Shown here piece after piece: positions 54,876-63,960 of a DNA stretch of 64,000 nt. The notes below the pieces were generated by a model that saw only the letters and a program-made list of their open reading frames with translations, searched no databases and was not told the origin of the DNA. Source of the DNA: Streptosporangium carneum (GTDB taxonomy: Bacteria > Actinomycetota > Actinomycetes > Streptosporangiales > Streptosporangiaceae); assembly GCF_027922005.1 (NCBI RefSeq), contig NZ_BSEV01000011.1, positions 124,001 through 188,000 on the forward strand, written 5' to 3'. The position numbers were made by a program, and so were the translations under genes. Each line of letters opens with the position of its first letter. Within the stretch, counting starts at the first letter, position 1.

Positions 54876-55354
54876 GCGGCCGCCTCCCGGTGCTGCGTGG
54901 CGGTCTCATCGGTGTGACCGTGCTCGGGATTCTCGGCACCGCCTTCGAACTCGCCACCGAGCAGCACTGGAAGAACTGGGAGCAACTGGTCGCCTGGGGG
55001 GCGCTGGTCCTCCTCGCCGTCGCGGTCGCGCTCGTCGCCTTCCGGGACTCGCCGAGGGGGGTCGCCGTGGCCAGGGCGCTCTCGCTGGCCGTACTGCTGG
55101 CCGCGGTGTTCGGCGTCTACGCGCACGTGGCGGCCAACTACGGCGCGGGCCCCCTCGACCAGCGCTACGCCGCCACCTGGGAGAGCCTGCCCGTCACGCT
55201 CCGCTGGTGGTACGCCTTCACCAAGTCGGTGGGACCGGCTCCGTCCCTCGCGCCGGGCGCGCTCGCCCAGACCGCGCTCGTCCTGCTTCTCGCGTCCCTG
55301 ATCCGCAGGCCGGGGACGCGGGGCCCGACGGCCGGGCCGGGACGCAAGGGCTGA
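54872..55354 (+). CDS. Small multi-pass membrane protein
   Basis: A 160-residue protein with four hydrophobic segments (GLIGVTVLGILGTAFELA, LVAWGALVLLAVAVALVAF, ALSLAVLLAAVFGVYAHVAA, ALAQTALVLLLASL). No family recognised. Coupled to the lipoprotein gene by a GTGA overlap, so both may form one surface complex. Confidence 0.75.
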   Translation: MSGRLPVLRGGLIGVTVLGILGTAFELATEQHWKNWEQLVAWGALVLLAVAVALVAFRDSPRGVAVARALSLAVLLAAVFGVYAHVAANYGAGPLDQRYAATWESLPVTLRWWYAFTKSVGPAPSLAPGALAQTALVLLLASLIRRPGTRGPTAGPGRKG

Positions 55355-55520
55355 CGGAAGGGTGGGCGGGGCCGGGGCGCGACGGTGTGCGGAGGCCCGG
55401 CAGCGGGTGCGACCAGGCCTCGGCGAAGGAGGCCTTCCGCCTGGCGGAACCCTTCCTTACCTGCGCTTTCATGCCTAAAGTGGGGGTGTGGCGGTGTCTC
55501 TGGGGAAAGCAGGTCATCGC

Positions 55521-57440
55521 ATGACGGTGAATTCCTCGGCAGGCGTTTTCTACGACTGTTCTCCGTTCCCTCCGATCGCGGACTACGCCTTTCTGTCCGA
55601 CTGCGAGGCCACCGCCCTGGTGGCGCCGAGCGGGAACGTCGAGTGGCTGTGCCTGCCCCGGATGGACTCACCCAGCGTGTTCGCCGCCATCCTGGACCGC
55701 GACGCGGGGGGCTTCCGGCTCGGTCCCGCCGACCTGAGGGTGCCCGCCGCGCGCCGCTACCTCCCCGGCACCATGGTGCTGGAGACGAGCTGGGGCACCC
55801 CGACCGGCTGGATCATCGTGCGTGACCTGCTGGTCATCGGCCCGTGGCATCACGACGACGAGCTCTCCCACACCCACCGCAGGGCGCCGACCGACTACGA
55901 CGCCAGCCACGTGCTGTTGCGCACGGTGCGCTGCGTCAGCGGTGAGGTTCAGGTCACGCTGGACTGCGAACCGGTGTTCGACTACGGCCGCGTGCCGGCC
56001 CGGTGGTCCTACGCCGACAGGGGATACCACCAGGGCGTCGCCAGGGCCGACGGGGTGAGTCTGGAGCTCAAGCTCACCACCGACATGCGGCTGGGGTTCG
56101 AGGCCGCGCGGGCGACGGCGCGCACCCTGCTGCGCGAGGGCGACACCCGTTTCTGCGCGCTGACCTGGACCTCGCACGAGCCGCCGTACACCTTCGAGGA
56201 GGCCTACGGCAGGCTCGTGTGGACCGCCCACCACTGGCAGCACTGGCTCGCCAGGGGAGACTTCCCCGACCATCCGTGGCGGAGCTTCCTGGAGCGCAGC
56301 GCGCTCACCCTGAAGGGCCTGGCCTTCGCTCCGAGCGGCGCGCTGATCGCGGCGGCCACCACCTCCCTGCCGGAGGTGCCGGGCGGGGACCGCAACTGGG
56401 ACTACCGCTACAGCTGGATACGGGACTCGACGTTCGCCCTCTGGGGCCTGTACACGCTGGGGTTCGACTGGGAGGCGGACGACTTCTTCTGGTTCATCGC
56501 CGACGTCGCGGAGCGCGACGACGAGCTGCAGGTCATGTACGGCGTCGACGGCGAGCGCGACCTTCAGGAGCGCATTCTCGACAACCTCGACGGCTACGAG
56601 GGTTCCAGTCCGGTGCGCGTCGGCAACGCCGCCTACGACCACCGGCAGAACGACGTCTGGGGAGCGGTCCTCGACTCCTTCTACATCCACACCCGTTCCC
56701 GGGACCGCCTGGACGAGCGGATCTGGCCCATCCTGAAACGGCAGGTCGAATCCGCCATCAGATACTGGCGCGAACCGGACCGGGGCATCTGGGAGGTGCG
56801 CGGCGAGCCCAAGCACTTCACCTCGTCGAAGGTCATGTGCTGGGTCGCCACGGACAGGGGAGCGCGGCTCGCCAGACTGCGCCAGGACATGGGCCTGGCG
56901 GCGCGCTGGCAGGAGATCGCCGACGAGATCCACGCCGACGTGTGCGCCAACGGCGTCAGCGACCGGGGGATCTTCAAGCAGCACTACGAAACCGACGCCC
57001 TCGACGCCTCGCTCCTGCTCATCCCGCTGGTCGGCTTCCTGCCGCCTGACGACCCCCGGGTCCGCAACACCGTCCTGGCCGTCGCCGACGAGCTGGCCGT
57101 GGACGACCTGGTCCTGCGCTACCTGCCGAAGGAGACCGACGACGGCCTGCTGGGAGAGGAGGGAACCTTCACGATCTGCTCGTTCTGGCTCGTCTCCGCC
57201 CTGACGGAGATCGGGGAGCACCCGAGGGCCCGCAGGCTCTGCGAGAAGGTGCTCTCCTTCGCCAGCCCGCTCGGCCTCTACGCCGAGGAGATCGATCCGG
57301 TCAGCGGACGCCACCTGGGCAACTTCCCCCAGGCCTTCACCCACCTGGCCCTCATCAACGCGGTCATCCACATCATCAGGGCCGAGCGCGGCAGGTTCGG
57401 CGGGAGGACGTGGCAGGGGCCCGCCTCCGAGTCGCTGTGA
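55521..57440 (+). CDS. Glycoside hydrolase family 15 (glucoamylase/trehalase-like)
   Basis: A 639-residue GH15 enzyme with an N-terminal beta domain (ATALVAPSGNVEWLCLPRMD) and an alpha/alpha barrel: DRNWDYRYSWIRDSTFALWG, catalytic acid in RGIWEVRGEPKHF, and catalytic base in EEGTFTICSFWLV. Length and motifs are close to the mycobacterial trehalase class as well as glucoamylases, so the substrate could be trehalose or a small glucan. No signal peptide. The ATG at 55521 (AGCAGG upstream) is preferred to GTG at 55488. Confidence 0.88.
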   Translation: MTVNSSAGVFYDCSPFPPIADYAFLSDCEATALVAPSGNVEWLCLPRMDSPSVFAAILDRDAGGFRLGPADLRVPAARRYLPGTMVLETSWGTPTGWIIVRDLLVIGPWHHDDELSHTHRRAPTDYDASHVLLRTVRCVSGEVQVTLDCEPVFDYGRVPARWSYADRGYHQGVARADGVSLELKLTTDMRLGFEAARATARTLLREGDTRFCALTWTSHEPPYTFEEAYGRLVWTAHHWQHWLARGDFPDHPWRSFLERSALTLKGLAFAPSGALIAAATTSLPEVPGGDRNWDYRYSWIRDSTFALWGLYTLGFDWEADDFFWFIADVAERDDELQVMYGVDGERDLQERILDNLDGYEGSSPVRVGNAAYDHRQNDVWGAVLDSFYIHTRSRDRLDERIWPILKRQVESAIRYWREPDRGIWEVRGEPKHFTSSKVMCWVATDRGARLARLRQDMGLAARWQEIADEIHADVCANGVSDRGIFKQHYETDALDASLLLIPLVGFLPPDDPRVRNTVLAVADELAVDDLVLRYLPKETDDGLLGEEGTFTICSFWLVSALTEIGEHPRARRLCEKVLSFASPLGLYAEEIDPVSGRHLGNFPQAFTHLALINAVIHIIRAERGRFGGRTWQGPASESL

Positions 57441-57559
57441 CGGGTTCGCCGGCATGGCGGGCGGCATGGCGGGCGGCGTGACAGACGTGGAGCGGCCGCC
57501 CGATCCGGCACGGCGGCCGGCCGGGCGGGGGCGCGGCCGGCCGGGCGGCCGCCGCGCGG

Positions 57560-58417
57560 TCACCGTGAGGACGTGGCGGACCTGTGCGAGGCGACCACCA
57601 TGACCGTGCTGGGCGCTCCCCGCAGCACCGCCTGGCAGACCAGCCCGAGCGGCAGCTCGACCGGGTCGCTCCGGTAACGGTCACCGATGATCACCACGTC
57701 CGCCTCCTCGGCCGCGTGCTGGAGCGCCGCGACCAGGGAGACCTCCTCGACCAGGGTCTCCACGGTCACCTCGGGATACTTCTCCTCCCACACCGCGACG
57801 GCCCTGTGGAAGTGGGCCGCGACCTCCCGGATGTCCCCGTCGCCCACGGTGTCCTCCGTGCCCAGGCAGATCGCCCGTAGCGGAGCCTTGCGCAGCCGCG
57901 CCTCCTCGAAGGCCAGCCCGAGCTCGGGCCGTTCGGGGGCCGCGCCGTCCACCCCCACGACCACGAGGTCGACGCGGGGACGGAACTGCTCCTTGACGAC
58001 GGCCACCGGGCAGTACGCGTGCGCGGCGAGCTGGACCGCGGTCGAGCCGATCTGCAGTTCCTCGAAGCCGCCCGATCCGCGACGGCCGACCACGACCAGG
58101 TCCGCGACGCCCGACTCGCCCATCAGGACGACCGAGGGCGACCCGGTCTCCAGGCGTGGCCGGACCTCCAGGCGCGGGGCGAGGCCGCGCGCCAGGCTCA
58201 CCCCCCTGTCGAGCACGTGCTGGCCCATGCGCCGTACGGCCTCCAGACTGTCGGGGGAGGTCGGCGGCGTCTTGTAGGGCCACTGCCAGGCGTGACAGAC
58301 GACCAGGGGGACGAAGCGCAGCCGCGCCTCCTCGACGGCCCATCTGAGAGCCCGCTCGCTTGGTTTCGACCCGTCGTATCCCACGACCACAGGCCGCTCG
58401 TCACCGCTGTCTCGCAT
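57560..58417 (-). CDS. Tandem-domain universal stress protein
   Basis: A 285-residue protein with two USP domains. The first opens with VVVGYDGSKPSERALRWAVE and ends with VVGRRGSGGFEELQIGSTAV (ATP-binding GRRGxGG type); the second starts VVVGVDGAAPERPELG and has a degenerate nucleotide motif (IIGDRYRSDPVELPLG). USP proteins respond to dormancy and stress. Monocistronic; convergent with GH15. Confidence 0.88.
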   Translation of the reverse strand: MRDSGDERPVVVGYDGSKPSERALRWAVEEARLRFVPLVVCHAWQWPYKTPPTSPDSLEAVRRMGQHVLDRGVSLARGLAPRLEVRPRLETGSPSVVLMGESGVADLVVVGRRGSGGFEELQIGSTAVQLAAHAYCPVAVVKEQFRPRVDLVVVGVDGAAPERPELGLAFEEARLRKAPLRAICLGTEDTVGDGDIREVAAHFHRAVAVWEEKYPEVTVETLVEEVSLVAALQHAAEEADVVIIGDRYRSDPVELPLGLVCQAVLRGAPSTVMVVASHRSATSSR

Positions 58418-58551
58418 CGCGGTTGCCTCCCCCTGTTGCCCCCTGTGCCCCTACCTCCATCCTTGTCCCATTTCCCCGGCTGTGGCGAGCACCACGCCCA
58501 AGAGCTTTCCCGTCTTACGGCCCGCTTGCGTCGGCGAGAGCGCAGGTCAGG

Positions 58552-59370
58552 CTAGGCGCGGCGGCGTAGCCTGCGGCGGCGCCAGTGCATCAGGGGGACC
58601 GCTCCCGCGAGTCCGAGAACGAGCGGGGCCTCGGAGCCGACGATCTCCGCGGCCCTCAGCGCGGGCTGGGAGAAGGTGTCGGGGATGGGGAGCGTGGTGG
58701 CGTGGGAGAAGGGCCACACGATCACGAAGGCGCGGCCGATCACCTGCTCCTGGGGGATCGCGCCGCCGCCGGGGTCACGCTGGTGGAAACGGGAGTCGGA
58801 CGAGACGAAGCGGTGGTCGCCCATCACCCACAGGCGTCCCTGCGGCACCGTGATCTCGAACGGAATCTCCGACGGCTTGTCCCCTGGATACAGGTAGTCC
58901 TCGACGAGCGGGACCCCGTTGACCGTGAGGCGGCCCTTGGCGTCGCAGCACTTCACCTTGTCCCCGGGCAGGCCGATGACCCGCTTGATGAAATCGCGCT
59001 CTCCGGGGACCAGGCCGAAGACGGAGCCGACCCACCTCAGGGCTCCCGTCACCGGGTTGGACGGCTCCTCGAACTCGGCCTCCCCCTTCCAGGAGTCCAC
59101 CCCGGCGAAGACGACCACGTCGCCGCGCTCGATGTCGCGGACCCGGTAGACGAGCTTGTTCACCAGGACCTGGTCGTTGATCAGAAGCGTGTTCTCCATC
59201 GACCCGGACGGGATGTAGAACGCCTGGACGATGAAAGTCTTGATCAGCAGGGCCAGCAGAAGCGCGACCGCGACCATGATGGGAAGCTCCCGCCAGAGGG
59301 AGCCCTTCTTCGGGGCCTTCTTCGAAGCCTTTTGGGCCGGCTGCTCCATGTCCTCCGCGACCACGCGCAC
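58552..59370 (-). CDS. lepB: Signal peptidase I
   Basis: A 272-residue type I signal peptidase. A transmembrane helix (LPIMVAVALLLALLIKTFIV) precedes box B FYIPSGSMENTL with the catalytic Ser57; box D carries the catalytic Lys in RDFIKRVIGLPGD; box E is MGDHRFVSSDSR. It cleaves signal peptides at the membrane. A second hydrophobic patch is at the C-terminus. The GTG at 59370 starts the frame; an ATG at 59349 (GGAGG just before it) is an alternative. Confidence 0.93.
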   Translation of the reverse strand: MRVVAEDMEQPAQKASKKAPKKGSLWRELPIMVAVALLLALLIKTFIVQAFYIPSGSMENTLLINDQVLVNKLVYRVRDIERGDVVVFAGVDSWKGEAEFEEPSNPVTGALRWVGSVFGLVPGERDFIKRVIGLPGDKVKCCDAKGRLTVNGVPLVEDYLYPGDKPSEIPFEITVPQGRLWVMGDHRFVSSDSRFHQRDPGGGAIPQEQVIGRAFVIVWPFSHATTLPIPDTFSQPALRAAEIVGSEAPLVLGLAGAVPLMHWRRRRLRRRA

Positions 59371-59644
59371 CCCGTCCCCGGCGGGGCGGCGTCTCCCCTG
59401 CCCCCGGCCTCATAGGTTTCTCGCTGACGAGACTAGATCATGCCTACTTCAGGCGCTTCGCGTCGAGACGGCCGGGTGTCACGACAGTGGCCGCCTCATC
59501 GCTCGGCCGGGGCGGGCGACGGGGCCGTGGCCGCGTCGCGGGGTCCGGCCGGCCGAGCCGGGAACCGGACCCGCGAGGCGGCGGGCCGTGCGAAGCGGAC
59601 CGGTCGGCGGGGTCGGGGGTCCGCTTCGCGAGCGCGGGACGCGC

Positions 59645-59857
59645 TCAGGCGTTCACCATCGCCGTCTCGCTGACCGGCTGCTGCTCGGCCTGCGGCTGGA
59701 GCTGCGCGGCGGGCTCGGCGACGGCGGCCGCGGCGGGCGGGCAGGCGCAGTATCCGTTCGTGACGATCAGACGGCCACGGTGAGGGGTGTAGTCGCGGGA
59801 GTCCTTGGTGAGGAGAACACCCGTGCAGGTATTGCAGACAATCGGCTGACGATCCAT
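59645..59857 (-). CDS. Small Cys-motif protein
   Basis: A 70-residue protein with CNTC near the N-terminus and CAC in the middle, which may bind zinc, and an Ala/Gln/Pro-rich C-terminus. A GGAAGGAAG site stands before the ATG. No family recognised. Confidence 0.6.
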   Translation of the reverse strand: MDRQPIVCNTCTGVLLTKDSRDYTPHRGRLIVTNGYCACPPAAAAVAEPAAQLQPQAEQQPVSETAMVNA

Positions 59858-60300
59858 GGGACGGCTTCCTTCCGTGAGGGTAGCCGTCGAACGCCTCTGA
59901 GTCCGGCCGGCTGGCTGCTCCTATCCCGGAAGGAAGACCTTAATCTCCCAATCGGGACTTCTATCCTACTGCGTAGCGTAAAGTAGCTTAAAATGCACAG
60001 ATTGTGACACTTGGGAGGTATTTGTGGATCTTGTCCCGTCTATCACGGGACTGTGACGGCCATTGTCGTTTCATGGCGCGCGAGCTTTATGGAGGTCGGG
60101 CGAGGTGAGCGATGATGATCGTGAAGACAAACCTTTTTGAGGGTATCTTCCTCTACTTCTCCTGTCTTCGAGGGGGAAAAGCAGTAAAGGGTGGCATATC
60201 ACTAGATTGACGGCGCTCATTGCTGATCTTTGTCAGAATCCGTCGCGCTCACCCCGATCCGGAGGCCGCCCTCGCGGGGAACGCCGTTCCGAGGGGAACG
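59858..60300. other. Intergenic, AT-rich in part
   Basis: No gene of normal size. The left part holds the promoter of the Cys-motif gene. At 60024-60056 there is a ten-codon frame (GTG to TGA, VDLVPSITGL) seven bases after GGGAGG, and it contains a hairpin (GTCCCGT/ACGGGAC). No gene lies downstream of it on the plus strand, so a leader role is doubtful; a small RNA or old leader is possible. Confidence 0.4.
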
Positions 60301-61023
60301 CTACGCGGTCGCGAGCCGGTCGTCCTTCTTCCGCTCCTGTTTCCTCTCCGGCCCGTCCGTCAGCACCGGCCTGAACAGCAGCGCGTTGGCCGCGACCGCG
60401 ACGCAGACGAGGCCGAGCAGCACGCCCCAGCTCACGTCGCTCAGGTGGTGCATCCCGCGGTACATCCGGGAGTAGGCGATGCCCAGCGGGATCGCCAGAC
60501 CGACCAGCCACCACAGCACGTTCAGGGCCTTGTAGCGGTGGGTGTGCAGGGTCAGCACCAGGGCGAGCCCGCAGTAGAAGGCGACCGCGGCGCTGGTGTG
60601 CCCCGAGGGGAAGCTGGAGGTGGGGGGAGCGGGGTCCAGGTGCTGGACGAGGGGCCGCTTGCGCTGGGCGAAGACGGTCGCCAGCAGGAAGATCGCGGAC
60701 TGGGAGAACACCGCCAGCACCAGGAACGCCGACTCGTTCCAGCGCTTGAACACCAGCCTGAAGAGGATCAGGAGCGCCGCGGTGGCGATGATGATCGTCG
60801 GCATGTCGGACAGACCGGTCAGCTTGTCCGTGATGGTGTTCAGGACGTCGGTGCGGCCGTTGGCCAGCTGCTCGTTGACCCCCTCGTCGTTCGCGACGAG
60901 GGTCGTCGTCTGCAGGACTTTGGTGATCAGGAGCCCGACGCCGATCGTCAGCACGGCCATGACCGCCAGGGGGAGCAGGATCAGGCGCAGCGCGCCCTTG
61001 AGATCGAACGACGGTTTCGACAT
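60301..61023 (-). CDS. PAP2-family phosphatase
   Basis: A 240-residue membrane phosphatase. The three PAP2 motifs are complete: QRKRPLVQHLDP (KxxxxxxRP type), SFPSGHTSA, and YSRMYRGMHHLSDV with the catalytic His. Five to six membrane segments. Such enzymes dephosphorylate lipid phosphates or undecaprenyl pyrophosphate. It follows another PAP2 gene on the same strand, 22 bases apart. Confidence 0.9.
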   Translation of the reverse strand: MSKPSFDLKGALRLILLPLAVMAVLTIGVGLLITKVLQTTTLVANDEGVNEQLANGRTDVLNTITDKLTGLSDMPTIIIATAALLILFRLVFKRWNESAFLVLAVFSQSAIFLLATVFAQRKRPLVQHLDPAPPTSSFPSGHTSAAVAFYCGLALVLTLHTHRYKALNVLWWLVGLAIPLGIAYSRMYRGMHHLSDVSWGVLLGLVCVAVAANALLFRPVLTDGPERKQERKKDDRLATA

Positions 61024-61045
61024 GGCGTCCCGGCTACCCGAGATC

Positions 61046-61792
61046 TCACTGTCGGAACGCCTCGGGCTCCACGCCTTCCTTGTGCGGTTCGGCGGGCCTG
61101 CGTCCCTCGTCCCGCCGCCACTTCTCGAACCCCGCGACCGTCCCCGCGACCACCACCACGCCCAGCGCCATCCCCGCGATCACGTCGCTGAACCAGTGGA
61201 CGCCGAGCGCGACCCGCGTGTAGGCGACGAAGACCGTCAGGGCCGCCGCGACGGCCCAGAGGGAGAGCCGGGCGGCCAGGCTCCTCACCCGTGGCAGCAG
61301 CATGAGCACGAGCACGCACGTCCCCGTCGCCACCGCCATCGCGTGTCCCGAGGGGAACGACGCGCCGGGCGCCCACGAGACCGGATCGGGCAGGACGGGC
61401 CGTGCCCGATTGACGATCTCCTTGATCGCGAGGTTCAGCAGACCGCTGACGGTGATCGTGACGACCGCCCAGACCGCCAGCCGTCGCGCTCCGCGGAACC
61501 AGGCCCAGACCGCCGCGGCCACCACGAGCACGCGCCACGGGTTCGGACCGAACACCTCGGTCGCGACGTTGAGGAAACGCGCGTAGTCGAGATCGGCCAG
61601 CGCGTACGCGTGCAACCGCTGGGCGATGCCCTCGTCGAAGTCGTTCAGCGGCTCGAAGGAGGACATCACGAGCACCAGCAGCAGGACGAACGGCACGGAG
61701 AACAGCGCGACGGCCGCCACCGCGACCGTGAGCCGCACTCCCAGGCGGCGGTCCGAGTCCTGACGGCTGCGGTGGTTGAGTGACCTGACCAT
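61046..61792 (-). CDS. PAP2-family phosphatase (tandem paralogue)
   Basis: A 248-residue membrane phosphatase with NRARPVLPDP, ASFPSGHAMAVATG and YTRVALGVHWFSDV motifs. Six membrane segments. It is the first of two PAP2 genes in an apparent operon; low similarity between the two suggests different substrates. Confidence 0.9.
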   Translation of the reverse strand: MVRSLNHRSRQDSDRRLGVRLTVAVAAVALFSVPFVLLLVLVMSSFEPLNDFDEGIAQRLHAYALADLDYARFLNVATEVFGPNPWRVLVVAAAVWAWFRGARRLAVWAVVTITVSGLLNLAIKEIVNRARPVLPDPVSWAPGASFPSGHAMAVATGTCVLVLMLLPRVRSLAARLSLWAVAAALTVFVAYTRVALGVHWFSDVIAGMALGVVVVAGTVAGFEKWRRDEGRRPAEPHKEGVEPEAFRQ

Positions 61793-61885
61793 TGTTCATC
61801 GCTACCCGATCGCGGGCGGATATGCCTACGGCGGCACGCGAACCTCTCAGGGGCCGGTCTCCGGGGCGGTGTCCCGACGCGTCCT

Positions 61886-62275
61886 TCAAGCGGCGTGGCG
61901 GCTCTCGCGCCGGGTGGTCCAGCGCAGCACGTCGCAGTGCCGTCGCTCGGCCTCTGCCAGGGCGGACTCGTCGGCGTAGGAGTCGAGCACGGCCCGCAGC
62001 TGCGGCATCTGCTCCGCCACGTCCGCCCACGCCCGCGCGGGATCGTCGGAGCCGAGTTCGATCAGCGCGTCCAGGTGCGCGGCGTAGGCGGTCCACCACT
62101 GGCGGCTCAGCTCGGCGAGGAACCCGCTCAGGCCGCCGAACTCTTGCTGGATGTCGGGCTCCCACCACGGGGGGACCGAGGTGTCGCCGGTTTCGGCCAT
62201 GTCGCGGAGCACGATGTGCACCAGGGCGCGGCGGCGGCGGATGATGGCCGAACGTGACAGGATGTTCATGTCCAC
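61886..62275 (-). CDS. Hypothetical protein
   Basis: A 129-residue helical, soluble, acidic protein: VPPWWEPDIQQEFGGLSGFL, WWTAYAAHLDALIELGSDDP and YADESALAEAERRHCDVLRW. The start is GTG at 62275 or ATG at 62269. No family recognised; upstream of the divergent GAF gene. Confidence 0.65.
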   Translation of the reverse strand: MDMNILSRSAIIRRRRALVHIVLRDMAETGDTSVPPWWEPDIQQEFGGLSGFLAELSRQWWTAYAAHLDALIELGSDDPARAWADVAEQMPQLRAVLDSYADESALAEAERRHCDVLRWTTRRESRHAA

Positions 62276-62454
62276 ACCCTGCCGCCCCCAGTTTGCCGAA
62301 CGCTTAACGATCTATTGACGGCAATATACGGCCCCTGCCGGGCCGGTGACGTGAGAACCGCTTGGCCGGACTCGTCGCGCGGCACTAGGCTGCGAGCCGC
62401 AGATCATTCCGCCCTGTGTCCGCGGAGCTACCTCAGCGACTCGGGGGGAGCCCC

Positions 62455-62928
62455 ATGGGCATGGGCGAAGGGTTTGAGCGCGGGCTGGTCGACCGGACCC
62501 TGGGCGCTCTCGCGGACGTTCTCGGCACCGACGGCGCGACGCTGACCCTGTTCGACGACCGCGACCGGCCGCGCGCGGTCGCGGGCTCCGACGACGACGG
62601 CAGACGGCTGGAGCTCGCGCAGGAGCGGACCGGTTCGGGTCCGGCCGTCGAGACCCTGGCCCACGGCGCGGACATGGCGGTCGACGACCTCCACGCGGCC
62701 CGTCCTCTCGGTTTCCCCGGCCTGGCGGCCCAGGTCTCGGAGATCCACGCGGTCCTCTCCGTGCCCCTGCGCGCGGACGACCGGCTGATCGGCACCCTCA
62801 GTTTCTACGACCGGACCAGCCACGAATGGCAGCCCGCGAAGGTCAGGGCGGGGGAGCGCCTTGGCGAGCTGATGGTGATGGTCCTGCAGGTCCTCGCCCA
62901 TAAATCTTCGACTTCTGGGAAGTCGTAG
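62455..62928 (+). CDS. GAF-domain protein
   Basis: A 157-residue GAF domain: LVDRTLGALADVLGTDGATL, AVLSVPLRADDRLIGTLSFY with the GAF ligand-pocket layout. No output domain. Strong GGGGGGAG before the ATG. It is 45 bases upstream of a GAF-ANTAR gene on the same strand, so it may act with it. Confidence 0.85.
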   Translation: MGMGEGFERGLVDRTLGALADVLGTDGATLTLFDDRDRPRAVAGSDDDGRRLELAQERTGSGPAVETLAHGADMAVDDLHAARPLGFPGLAAQVSEIHAVLSVPLRADDRLIGTLSFYDRTSHEWQPAKVRAGERLGELMVMVLQVLAHKSSTSGKS

Positions 62929-62973
62929 TGCCCATGTCAAGTAATCAGGTCGACGCTGGAAGGCGCCAAACAT

Positions 62974-63681
62974 ATGACTCACATTGATCCGGAGGCGCTG
63001 GTCGCCAGCCTGAGAAGGCTCAGGACGACGTCGTCCACGACGGGCATAGTCCACCAGTTGGAGAGAGCTGTGGACGTCGTGGACTCGCTGTTCGGCTACT
63101 CCGGTGCGGGTCTGATGTTTGCTGAGGAGGGCAAGGACCTGCGTTACCTGGTCGCGACCGACGCCAGGGGGCGCAGCCTGGAGGACGCCCAGTTGCACCT
63201 GGGACAGGGGCCGTGCGTGTCGGCCTATGAGGAGAACACCGCGGTGACGGCCTCGGACGTGCACTCCGATCCCCGCTGGCCGAAGCTGGCCGACCGGCTC
63301 CATCCCGAGGTCAGGGCGGTCGCGGGAGTGCCGGTGCGGCTCGGCGGGGAGCCGGTCGGCACGCTGAACGTCTACCAGTCCCAGCCGTACGAGTGGGACG
63401 AGTCGGATATCCAGGCGCTCTACGCCTACGCCGACGTGATCGAGCAACTTCTCACCGCCGCGATGGCCGCCGAGGAGAAGAGCGCCCTCGCCGACCAGCT
63501 CCAGTACGCCCTGGACTACCGGGTCGTCATCGAGCGGGCCATCGGCTATCTCATGGGCAAGCACGACCTCACCGCCGCCCAGGCCTTCACCGGGCTGCGC
63601 AAGCAGGCGAGGGACAGCAGGCGCAGGGTGGCCGACCTGGCCGCGGAGGTGCTCGGAGAGGCGGCGGGAGAGCTGCGGTGA
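62974..63681 (+). CDS. GAF-ANTAR RNA-binding antiterminator
   Basis: A 235-residue protein. GAF domain at 1-150 (LGQGPCVSAYEENTAVTASD, VAGVPVRLGGEPVGTLNVYQ); ANTAR RNA-binding domain at the C-terminus (RVVIERAIGYLMGKHDLTAA then LRKQARDSRRRVADLA) with its three-helix pattern. These proteins bind paired hairpins in leader RNAs to control elongation, triggered by a GAF ligand or kinase. Target unknown. Operon with the GAF gene. Confidence 0.92.
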   Translation: MTHIDPEALVASLRRLRTTSSTTGIVHQLERAVDVVDSLFGYSGAGLMFAEEGKDLRYLVATDARGRSLEDAQLHLGQGPCVSAYEENTAVTASDVHSDPRWPKLADRLHPEVRAVAGVPVRLGGEPVGTLNVYQSQPYEWDESDIQALYAYADVIEQLLTAAMAAEEKSALADQLQYALDYRVVIERAIGYLMGKHDLTAAQAFTGLRKQARDSRRRVADLAAEVLGEAAGELR

Positions 63682-63689
63682 CCGCGCCG

Positions 63690-63960
63690 GCGCCCCCGCC
63701 CCCCGGGGTCCCCGGCGCTCCCGGTCTCCCGGGGTCCCCGGGTTTCCTGGTGTTCCCGGGTTTCCCGGCGTGTCCGGTTCCCGGTTTTCCCGGCGCCCTG
63801 GTTCGTGGGTTCCCCGGCGTTTCCGATGTTCTCGGCTCCGGGATTCCCGGCGCTCCTGGTTCCCCGGCCTGCCCGGCGTCCTCCGTTCCCGGACTTCCCG
63901 GCGTTTCCGGTGTCCCGGGCGTTTCCGGTGTCCCGGACGTTTCCGGTGTTCCGGGCGGGT
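63690..63960 (-). repeat. GC-rich short-period repeat, collagen-like on minus strand
   Basis: The stretch is made of near-repeats of the type TTCCCGGCG with a period near nine. Read on the minus strand, one frame gives Gly-X-Y triplets over many residues (GTPETPGTPETPGSPG and later GAPGTPGGGG), open to the right edge. It could be the tail of a collagen-like gene beginning beyond the window, or a microsatellite. Confidence 0.7.

Noticed and set aside
63690..63960. CRISPR or tRNA cluster at the right edge
   Set aside because: Short near-identical units without spacers or cloverleaf folds; a low-complexity repeat.
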